NCBI GenBank assembly: GCA_021798275.1
Contig: JAJZMK010000062.1
Coordinates: forward strand, 1-35,962
Length of the DNA: 35,962 nt
Source: Actinomycetes bacterium
Lineage (GTDB): Bacteria > Actinomycetota > Acidimicrobiia > Acidimicrobiales > Bog-793
Direction: 5' to 3'
The position numbers and the translations under genes were made by a program. The notes beneath the pieces were generated by a model. That model ran no database searches and had not been told where the DNA came from. It was given only the letters and a program-made list of their open reading frames with translations. This document shows, one piece after another, positions 28,741 through 35,962 of the stretch. The number at the start of each line of letters is the position of its first letter. The stretch's first letter is position 1.

Positions 28741-29493
28741 TTGGCTGTTCAGGCCTTTTTGGGAGGGACTTTGTTCGGTGATGTCAGAGGTGAAAATCCT
28801 CAAGTGGTGGCTTTACACGGCTGGGCCAGGTCTTCAAAAGACTTCAATCAATTTTTTTCCGTCGGCGGCCATGCCGGACGGATGTTGTCGGGAGTCGCTT
28901 TTGATTTGCCGGGTTTCGGCAACACGCCGGCATTGGAACAACCGGCCGGCAGTGCCGAATACGGCGAACTCGTGGCTCGCGTTTTGGCTTCGTTTGAACA
29001 ACCCGTTGTTTTGCTGGGACATTCCTTCGGAGGTAGGGTAGCGCTGCATACGGCAACCCTGATTCCCGATAAAGTGAAGGCCTTGGTTTTGACGGGAGTA
29101 CCTCTGATCAGGCTGTCCGGAGCCAAACCGAAACTCAGGTATAAGTTTTGGCGAAAGATGCACGGCCACAATCTGGTGGGAGACAAAACAATGGAAAAAA
29201 TTAGAAAAAAATTCGGATCTTCCGACTATGCCGCCGCTTCCCCCGCAATGCGACAGGTACTTTCCCTGGTTGTCGCCGAGGATTACCGACCCGTAATGGC
29301 TGCAATCGACTCTCCGGTGGAGCTTGTGTGGGGAGAAAACGATTCGGTGGCCCCCCTTGTCGTGGCGCGTGAAGCCTGTCAATACTTCAAGAAAGCAAAC
29401 CTGACCGTCAGGCCTGGTATTTCTCATCTGTTGCCCACGGAAGACCCGGTTGCCCTGTACGACGCGTGTGTCAGAGCGGGAAATACGCCATGA
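28741..29493 (+). CDS. Alpha/beta hydrolase
   Basis: VALHGWARSSKDF, VVLLGHSFGGRVAL (GxSxG nucleophile elbow), LVWGENDSVAPL, GISHLLPTEDP; TTG start behind GGAGG. Confidence 0.9.
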   Translation: MAVQAFLGGTLFGDVRGENPQVVALHGWARSSKDFNQFFSVGGHAGRMLSGVAFDLPGFGNTPALEQPAGSAEYGELVARVLASFEQPVVLLGHSFGGRVALHTATLIPDKVKALVLTGVPLIRLSGAKPKLRYKFWRKMHGHNLVGDKTMEKIRKKFGSSDYAAASPAMRQVLSLVVAEDYRPVMAAIDSPVELVWGENDSVAPLVVAREACQYFKKANLTVRPGISHLLPTEDPVALYDACVRAGNTP

Positions 29494-29570
29494 GTGTGTC
29501 GCTGTGGCTTGACACGGCCGCATCAGCTCAAAAGCCGTCGATGCCGGAAGTCTCAATGGGTAATTTTTAA
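29490..29570 (+). CDS. Putative 26-aa leader/mini-ORF (MSVSLWLDTAASAQKPSMPEVSMGNF)
   Basis: ATGA overlap with the hydrolase stop, and TAA immediately abutting the next gene's ATG (TAAATG); not in the ORF track because of size. Confidence 0.35.
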   Translation: MSVSLWLDTAASAQKPSMPEVSMGNF

Positions 29571-31172
29571 ATGCATACTTTTTCTTTGTATCTGGTGTTT
29601 GCGGCCGGACTTGCGGCCTTGTTTTCCCAAACCGTCAAGTATTTGCGGATCGCTCAACGCGAACACTACATAGCCAAGTTCACCGTCAAATTCGCTTTTC
29701 GCTGGTATCTGTCTTCTTCTCTGAATATTTCCCTGTTGATTTTCTCTCTTTTCTTTCTGGCTCTGTCATTTTTTGCTTACCTGTGGGCTCTTCCGGCCGC
29801 CGCGTTCATCGTGATTGCCCCGTTCGGACTCACCTGGCGCGGGAAGACATCCAAACTCAAATGGACAAGACGCCTGAAGACAACCGCCATCGGCGCGTTC
29901 GCACCGGTCCTAGGTGCCACAGCCGCAGCTTTTGCCGTTGCATCTTTCGCCGTCGGCGATACAATTCTGATGCTTTGCGCCTTTTTCATGCCGGCTTTTG
30001 TGGATTTGGCGCTATTTCTCTTGGGTCCGTTTGAAAAGAAACTGGCATCAAAATATGTCGAAACAGCCCGGACTAAACTAAAAAAAGTAAACCCCGTCAA
30101 CGTCGCAATTACCGGTTCCTACGGTAAGACATCGACAAAAACATACCTGGCGCACATGCTGGAAAAGAATTATCAAGTTTTGGCCAGTCCGAAAAGTTAT
30201 AACAATAAAGCCGGCCTTGCCAGAACCATCAACGAGGGACTTCTTTTTTCGACGGAAGTTTTTGTTGCCGAAATGGGAACTTTTGGTCCGGGAGAAATCA
30301 GAAATATGTGTTCCTGGGTGGTACCCAAAATAGCGGCCATCACGGCCGTCGGTCCGGTGCATCTGGAACGTTTCCGCACGGTTGAAAACATCAGCAAAGC
30401 CAAGGCCGAAATCACGGAACGGGCCGAGGTCGTGGTGCTGAACACCGACAACCCCTACCTTTTGCGATTGGCCGCAGAGCTTAGCGAGAGCGGGAAAAAG
30501 ATCGTAACTGTTTCGGCCCAAGACGAAAACACAAATTTGTGCATCAAAGAAACGACACACTCCGAAGGGGGGGGTTCTGCAGTCACGAAGAACTGGGCAC
30601 TTTTTTCAGGCGGAGCACATCTTGCCGATATTGACGCTTCGGACCTCGGAGAAGGGGTGGTTCCGACCAATCTGGCTGTTGCCGTGGCGATAGCGTTGGA
30701 ACTCAACTGTCCCATGGAAAATATTCTTGCTTCCCTTCGGGACCTTCCCCAAGCCAGCAACAGATTAAATATAGAAACACTTCCGAACGGGACCGTTCTT
30801 TTGGATGACACTTACAACTCCAATCCGGCCGGAGCGGAGTTCGCTTTGTCAAAACTCAATTTGCTGGCCAAAGACGGCGGCAAAAAAATACTGGTCACTC
30901 CGGGCATGATAGAACTCGGACCTCAGCAGAAAACCGCCAATGAAAATTTTGGTTATACCGCCGCCGGTACGGCCACGCATATCGTATTCGTCAAACACAC
31001 CAATCGGGCCTCCTTTTTGCGCGGCGTTAAAAAATACCAAAGCGAATCCGGAAAAGACGTTTTCGTAAAAACGGTTGCCGACAGAAAAACAGCCGTTGCT
31101 TTCGTCAAAGAAATTTTGGGTCCGGGAGATGTGGTTTTGTACGAAAACGACCTTCCCGACCATTATCCGTAA
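29571..31172 (+). CDS. Mur ligase family protein, MurF-like, with N-terminal transmembrane segments
   Basis: VNVAITGSYGKTSTKTYLAHML (Mur ligase P-loop), VAEMGTFGPGEI, AITAVGPVHLERF, LLDDTYNSNPAGAEFAL; hydrophobic N-terminal ~150 aa. Confidence 0.85.
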   Translation: MHTFSLYLVFAAGLAALFSQTVKYLRIAQREHYIAKFTVKFAFRWYLSSSLNISLLIFSLFFLALSFFAYLWALPAAAFIVIAPFGLTWRGKTSKLKWTRRLKTTAIGAFAPVLGATAAAFAVASFAVGDTILMLCAFFMPAFVDLALFLLGPFEKKLASKYVETARTKLKKVNPVNVAITGSYGKTSTKTYLAHMLEKNYQVLASPKSYNNKAGLARTINEGLLFSTEVFVAEMGTFGPGEIRNMCSWVVPKIAAITAVGPVHLERFRTVENISKAKAEITERAEVVVLNTDNPYLLRLAAELSESGKKIVTVSAQDENTNLCIKETTHSEGGGSAVTKNWALFSGGAHLADIDASDLGEGVVPTNLAVAVAIALELNCPMENILASLRDLPQASNRLNIETLPNGTVLLDDTYNSNPAGAEFALSKLNLLAKDGGKKILVTPGMIELGPQQKTANENFGYTAAGTATHIVFVKHTNRASFLRGVKKYQSESGKDVFVKTVADRKTAVAFVKEILGPGDVVLYENDLPDHYP

Positions 31173-31182
31173 AAGTACTTTT

Positions 31183-31231
31183 CCGGCGCTTGACGGCGCG
31201 GGCACGCCGATGTGTCCGCCGGCTTGTTTTT
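31183..31231 (+). terminator. Candidate terminator hairpin between MurF-like and Ddl-like genes
   Basis: Outer arms CCGGCG(31183)/CGCCGG(31217-31222), inner CGGCG/CGCCG, followed by CTTGTTTTTG. Confidence 0.35.
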
Positions 31232-31319
31232 GAAAAATTTTTATGCTACCCATGCTTTCGAGAGTTTTTCTGTGAGCTTTCTCGTTCTTCGGACAACCGT
31301 GACGCGGAATTGGTAAGAT

Positions 31320-32483
31320 TTGGGGGTGAATTCTCTTTTGGAAAGTTTAGGCGTGATATACGGCGGCCCTTCTCCGGAGCATGACGTATCCATACTGACG
31401 GGCTTACAGGCGGTCAAGACATTGTTGGCAGAAACCGGCACGGTGATCAGTATTTACTGGTCAAAGAACGGAGATTTTTATTCCGTGGATCCGGCGGCGG
31501 AAGCCAAAGATTTTTTGTCGGGAGTTCCGGAAAAAGCGCTCCCCCTGCGGCTGGAGACGGGAACGGAAGGCGGATTTTTCGCAAAGCGCGGCAAAATCGC
31601 GACAAAATGGGAACCTTTGGAAATAAAAGTTTTAATAAACTGTTGTCACGGCGGCCCGGGGGAAGACGGGACGTTACAGGGACTCCTGGACATGGCCCAC
31701 ATCCGATACACCGGCCCCACCGCCTCCGGTGCGGTTCTCGGTATGGATAAGCTGGCTTTCGAGGCTCTGATGAGATCCGCGGGACTGCCCACCCTCGGCC
31801 GATATTCTCCGGAGCAGCTTTTTGCCCTGCGGGAGACCGGCTCTTTCGGCGGCAAAAAAGAGGTTTTTCCCGACCCCCCCTACATACTGAAACCCCGCTA
31901 CGGAGGTTCGTCCATCGGCATAGAAATTGTCGACGATCTGAAAACGGCTGTGTCCCTGGCTTCGACCGGGGTCCACTTCAGAAGAGGGGCCGTATTGGAA
32001 ACTTACCGACCAGATCTCTATGACTTGCAGATAGCCGTCAGATCTTGGCCGAAACTGGACTGTTCCGTGATAGAAAAACCGCTGAGGACAAAAAACGACA
32101 AGTCGATACTGGATTATTTCGACAAATACGCACCCGGAGTCGGCATGTCTCAGGCTCCCCGGGAAATACCGGCTCAAATTGACGAAGAACTGGCTTTCGA
32201 ATTGCATGAGGCGGCACTTTTGACAGCGGATGTAACCGGTTTGAGGGGTGTCGCCAGAATTGACTTTTTGTCTGACGGCAAAGATTTCTTCGTAAACGAA
32301 ATCAATACGATACCCGGCTCTCTTTCCAGACACCTTTTTATGGAGAGCAAGATAAATTTCGTTTCCCTGCTCAGTGATCTTACCGAAGAAGCCTTAAAGA
32401 GACCGGCCATCACTTTTTCAGCGACTGGCTCAGACGGCTTAGTTTTGAGAGACGCCACTTCCATAGCTTCAAAATTGGCATAA
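31320..32483 (+). CDS. D-alanine--D-alanine ligase-like ATP-grasp protein (TTG 31320 or GTG 31326 start)
   Basis: GVIYGGPSPEHDVSILTG, CCHGGPGEDGTLQGLLDMAHIRYTGPTASGAVLGMDK, YILKPRYGGSSIGIEIV, RIDFL...FFVNEINTIPGS. Confidence 0.85.
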   Translation: MGVNSLLESLGVIYGGPSPEHDVSILTGLQAVKTLLAETGTVISIYWSKNGDFYSVDPAAEAKDFLSGVPEKALPLRLETGTEGGFFAKRGKIATKWEPLEIKVLINCCHGGPGEDGTLQGLLDMAHIRYTGPTASGAVLGMDKLAFEALMRSAGLPTLGRYSPEQLFALRETGSFGGKKEVFPDPPYILKPRYGGSSIGIEIVDDLKTAVSLASTGVHFRRGAVLETYRPDLYDLQIAVRSWPKLDCSVIEKPLRTKNDKSILDYFDKYAPGVGMSQAPREIPAQIDEELAFELHEAALLTADVTGLRGVARIDFLSDGKDFFVNEINTIPGSLSRHLFMESKINFVSLLSDLTEEALKRPAITFSATGSDGLVLRDATSIASKLA

Positions 32484-32487
32484 GCCG

Positions 32488-33168
32488 ATGGCAAAGCCCG
32501 CTTTGCAACTGGAACCGACAGAAAAAGTGCTGACAAGCGTAAGGCCACACTACAGATGTCTTTTCAAGCCCGTAAAGGCGGCAATCCTGACGATGACGGG
32601 TACAATTCTGATTCTGTGGGGCGAGAAAACGACGCCTTCGTGGAGCGGTTTTGCCACTTTGGGAATTTATCTGGCATGCATTCTCTACGTGGCGGTCAGA
32701 ATTTGGCAGTGGCGCGGGAAAAACATGACGGTAACCACTTCCAGAATCATTTTTTCTTCGGGGCTCTTCGTCAAAAGGACAAGGGAGATACCGAATTTTA
32801 AGATTGTCAGCTGGTATCAGCAATGCACTCTTTGGCAGCGTATAATCAAGGCGGGGACTGTTATAATAGAAATTCCGGAAGTTCAAATTTACTACGGGTC
32901 GGATCACAGAGACGACAGACTCAAAAAGGAGTTGGCCAAACTTTCTCATCCGAGATACGAGGTTTCTAATCCGGAAAGCCTGATGACGGCGATCAGGCAG
33001 GCTGTGTTGCCTTTTCGGGAGGCACCCAGGGTGATTTCCGACTCTGCCCAGACAGCGGATGCCGTAGTCAAACAATTGTCTTTACTGGCCGATCTCCACA
33101 AAGCCGGCGCGATAACCGACGAAGAATTTAGAGAAAAATCACAGGGAATAATAAACAATGTCTACTGA
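32488..33168 (+). CDS. PH-domain (YdbS/bPH2-like) membrane protein with C-terminal SHOCT motif
   Basis: EKVLTSVRPHYRCLFKPV, two TM segments, VTTSRIIFSSGLFVKRTREIPNFKI; C-terminal LLADLHKAGAITDEEFREKSQGII. Confidence 0.75.
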   Translation: MAKPALQLEPTEKVLTSVRPHYRCLFKPVKAAILTMTGTILILWGEKTTPSWSGFATLGIYLACILYVAVRIWQWRGKNMTVTTSRIIFSSGLFVKRTREIPNFKIVSWYQQCTLWQRIIKAGTVIIEIPEVQIYYGSDHRDDRLKKELAKLSHPRYEVSNPESLMTAIRQAVLPFREAPRVISDSAQTADAVVKQLSLLADLHKAGAITDEEFREKSQGIINNVY

Positions 33169-34450
33169 CCCCAAAGAAACCACATTTTATTTAGAGACAC
33201 TGGGGTGTCCGAAGAATCAGGTCGATTCGGAAAAGATTGCACATTACCTGCGCAGCTCCATGCGGGAAGTGGGGGATCCCTCCAGCGCCGATTTGGTTGT
33301 GGTCAATACCTGTGCTTTCATTGAGGCGGCCCGACAGGAATCCGTCGACACCATTTTGTCCTTGGCGGAAAAAAAGAGAGACGGGGCAAAACTGGTTGTC
33401 AGCGGGTGTTTGGCCGAAAGATACGGGGAAGAACTGGCTCAAAATTTACCGGAAGTAGATTTGGTGGCCGGTTTCAATGTCCCCGTAAATTTAAGTGTTT
33501 CCCCCAAAAAAAGATTTTTGCGGCATGCCGATCTGCCCAAGCAGACTTCCGTCGAAAGTCTGGACTTATTGGAATTGCCGCGTTCAAACCCCGACACCCC
33601 GTGGGCATACGTAAAGGCTGCGGAAGGTTGTGATCGCAATTGCGGGTTTTGTGCCATTCCCGGCTTTCGCGGTAAGCAGCGTTCCAGAAGCATCGGGTCG
33701 GTTCTGCAAGAAGTCGACGCCGTGGGATGCAGTGAGATCGTTTTGGTGGCACAGGACCTGGCCTCTTATGGCAAAGATCTGCCCGAAAATGTCAATATAG
33801 TCGATTTATATCGAGCCGTCAGTGAGAGAGTTCCCTGGGTAAGACTGCTTTATTTATACCCCACCAGTATAAGCGACGAACTCATTCAAGTAATGGCTGC
33901 CTCCGAAGTGGCTTATTTCGACTTATCCCTGCAACACGCCTCCAGGCCTCTTCTGAAAAAAATGAGGCGCAGCGGGCACGACAAATACTATCTGTCTTTG
34001 ACGGACAAAGTAAGAGACATCAACCCGGATGCGGTTTTCAGATCTTCTTTTGTGATCGGATATCCCGGAGAAACAGAAGAAGATCAGGATATTTTGCTGG
34101 CCTTTCTCGAGAAAGCCCAATTGGACTGGGCCGGTTTTTTCAGCTATTCCAGGGAAGAGGGAACCTATGCACACTCTTTGACCGGTGAGGTAGACCGGGA
34201 ACTCGCCTTGCTGCGCATCAGAGAATGTCAAGAGTTGCAGGATGAAATCACTTTCCAAAAGAGAAGAAAACTGATAGGTGTGCGCGTCAAGGCTTTGGTG
34301 GACGAAAAAGGATGGGCCAGATCCTTCAGAGAAGCACCGGAAATTGACGGAAAAATCAAAGTACCGCAGACATTGCCCGCGGGAAGTTTTGTCGATTTGT
34401 CGATTGTCGAAAGCACGGGAACGGATCTTTTGGGGATTCCGTCCGATTGA
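33158..34450 (+). CDS. rimO: Ribosomal protein S12 methylthiotransferase RimO
   Basis: ETLGCPKNQVDSE, NTCAFIEAARQES, radical SAM CDRNCGFCAIP, RSRSI; overlaps the PH gene by 11 nt. Confidence 0.95.
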   Translation: MSTDPKETTFYLETLGCPKNQVDSEKIAHYLRSSMREVGDPSSADLVVVNTCAFIEAARQESVDTILSLAEKKRDGAKLVVSGCLAERYGEELAQNLPEVDLVAGFNVPVNLSVSPKKRFLRHADLPKQTSVESLDLLELPRSNPDTPWAYVKAAEGCDRNCGFCAIPGFRGKQRSRSIGSVLQEVDAVGCSEIVLVAQDLASYGKDLPENVNIVDLYRAVSERVPWVRLLYLYPTSISDELIQVMAASEVAYFDLSLQHASRPLLKKMRRSGHDKYYLSLTDKVRDINPDAVFRSSFVIGYPGETEEDQDILLAFLEKAQLDWAGFFSYSREEGTYAHSLTGEVDRELALLRIRECQELQDEITFQKRRKLIGVRVKALVDEKGWARSFREAPEIDGKIKVPQTLPAGSFVDLSIVESTGTDLLGIPSD

Positions 34451-34558
34451 CGGGTGATCGGAAGCGACACCACACTGTACATTTGTTCCGAGAATCAATT
34501 ATTATTTATTATCGTGGGGCAATTTTGTTAAGCGGGACTAAATTGTACTTATAAAAGA

Positions 34559-35164
34559 ATGGGAAATATGAAGAACAGCGGCAACGGTAAAAACTCGGGT
34601 TACGGACCTTCTGCGTTACTGACCCCCGCCAATCTGATGACCAGCATCAGGGTATTTCTGACTCCCGTAATGATCGTTTTGGTGCTTTCCATGGGCCCCT
34701 CTTCCTGGCTGCTTTGGGCATTTTGGGCTGTATTGACTTTCTCCGACGGCATTGACGGCAAACTGGCAAGACGTCACGGCGCCACCCGTTCCGGAGCCTT
34801 TTTGGATCCCCTCGCCGATAAAGTTTTGGTTTTGGGTACTCTGGCCGCCCTCGTGTCCAGACATGACATCAGCTGGGTTCCCGTCGCTTTGATAGCGGTG
34901 CGGGAAGTGGCCATGAACTCCTTCAGAATTTATGCCGGCAATCTTGGCATCACCATTCCGGCCAGGCCGCTCGCAAAATTGAAAACAATTCTTCAGGACT
35001 TTGCCGTGGCCGCAGCCTTCTTCCCTCCCGTGGCAACTCCTTACCACGCCGTTTTTGTGGATTTACTGTGGGCCTCCGTAGTTTTGACGCTGATAACGGG
35101 TCTGGAATACGCCAAAGATGCCAGGCATATGCTGCGGCTGCATCAGGCCGAACGGCTGACGTAA
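34559..35164 (+). CDS. pgsA: CDP-diacylglycerol--glycerol-3-phosphate 3-phosphatidyltransferase
   Basis: CDP-alcohol phosphatidyltransferase motif DGIDGKLARRHGATRSGAFLDPLAD. Confidence 0.92.
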   Translation: MGNMKNSGNGKNSGYGPSALLTPANLMTSIRVFLTPVMIVLVLSMGPSSWLLWAFWAVLTFSDGIDGKLARRHGATRSGAFLDPLADKVLVLGTLAALVSRHDISWVPVALIAVREVAMNSFRIYAGNLGITIPARPLAKLKTILQDFAVAAAFFPPVATPYHAVFVDLLWASVVLTLITGLEYAKDARHMLRLHQAERLT

Positions 35165-35260
35165 AGGTGCAGCTATTTTTCTTCCACGGCGCAAGACCGG
35201 TTTGAAACCGTTTGCGGTATTTGATCCCTTCCCGCCCGGATTCTGTAGACGGAGTTTTAA

Positions 35261-35962
35261 ATGCAAATTGAAATTGTGGCAATAGGAACGGAACTTTTAC
35301 TGGGGCTTCTCACCGACACCAATTCCGGCCATATCGCGCAAAAACTTTCGGAAGCGGGAGTGGACTGTTGCTTTCAAACGCGCGTCGGCGATAACGTCAG
35401 CAGAATAAAAGCAGCCCTGGAAGTGGCGTTGTCAAGGAGCGATGCCGTCATCTGCTGTGGCGGTTTGGGTCCGACATCGGACGATTTGACCAGAAACGCC
35501 ATAGCGGACCTGATGGGAACCGAACTTGTCTTCGACCGAAGCGTTTGGGAAAAAATAGAACTGCGTTTTTCCCCAAACGGCCAAAAGCCGGCGGAAATCA
35601 ACAAAGTTCAAGCCATGATACCGCAGGGTGCGACTCCGATTGCCCAACAGGTCGGCGTGGCCCCCGGACTTATTTGTCCGATGGGAAACAAAGTTATCTA
35701 TGCGACGCCCGGAGTGCCGGCCGAGATGAAGGAAATGCTGACCGACGCGATCCTGCCGGATATTTTATCCCGCAAAATGAACAAAGAGACGATGGTATTC
35801 AAGACTCTCAGAACCTGGGGCCTTCCGGAATCCAAAGTGGCGGAACTCATATCGGAACGCATTGTCGAACTGGACAGACTGGCCTCCGAAAATACATCTC
35901 TGGCGGATTCGGCCATACCGCCGGGCGCCAAAACGGAAGTGCCCACGATAGCGTTTCTTGCG
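35261..35962 (+). CDS. cinA: CinA family protein, N-terminal (MoaB-like) part; truncated by window end
   Basis: MQIEIVAIGTELLLGLLTDTNSGHIAQKLSEAG, CCGGLGPTSDDLTR, ATPGVPAEMKEM; GGAG upstream; frame open to 35962, missing from ORF track because there is no stop. Confidence 0.9.
   Translation, partial: MQIEIVAIGTELLLGLLTDTNSGHIAQKLSEAGVDCCFQTRVGDNVSRIKAALEVALSRSDAVICCGGLGPTSDDLTRNAIADLMGTELVFDRSVWEKIELRFSPNGQKPAEINKVQAMIPQGATPIAQQVGVAPGLICPMGNKVIYATPGVPAEMKEMLTDAILPDILSRKMNKETMVFKTLRTWGLPESKVAELISERIVELDRLASENTSLADSAIPPGAKTEVPTIAFLA

Noticed and set aside
28834-29556. 240-aa antisense ORF opposite the alpha/beta hydrolase
   Set aside because: Shadow ORF of a well-supported CDS.
31674-32333. 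219-aa antisense ORF opposite the Ddl-like gene
   Set aside because: Shadow ORF; no recognisable family.
1-35962. CRISPR arrays, transposases, integrases, phage modules
   Set aside because: No regularly spaced repeats or mobile-element proteins seen; the holin-like gene is a common actinobacterial chromosomal family, not evidence of a prophage.

Overview
This is a chromosomal window from an actinobacterium-like genome. The assignment rests on the complete Pup-proteasome locus and the actinobacterial gene neighbourhoods; no finer taxonomy can be supported from sequence alone. Main blocks, left to right: (i) a minus-strand sugar-phosphate operon, tal-pgi-gnd-zwf-pgl, followed by a LOG-family gene; (ii) a small membrane-protein cluster (holin-like, DUF3618-like and DUF4235-like); (iii) trmI, ferredoxin, and the proteasome locus mpa/arc-dop-pup-prcB-prcA-(DUF2007-like, antisense)-pafA; (iv) divergent tRNA-Arg(UCU) and tRNA-Lys(CUU); (v) a minus-strand MoxR-DUF58-TgpA-like transglutaminase block with a Na+/Ca2+ exchanger; (vi) gmk, an APH/EcKL-like kinase and cobO; (vii) an AT-rich intergenic region with a G-U-paired hairpin, a very basic low-complexity ORF and a UvrD-type helicase; (viii) alpha/beta hydrolase, membrane-anchored MurF-like ligase, Ddl-like ATP-grasp enzyme, PH-SHOCT protein, rimO, pgsA and a truncated cinA. 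Most of this is recognisable housekeeping content. The least ordinary signal is at pup/prcB. Pup ends in GGE at an amber (TAG) codon, the same frame then stays open for 55 codons, and it ends in an ATGA overlap with the prcB start. That stretch is absent from the supplied ORF track. A second unannotated coupled mini-ORF (26 codons) sits between the hydrolase and the MurF-like gene. No CRISPR array, transposase or integrase was seen.
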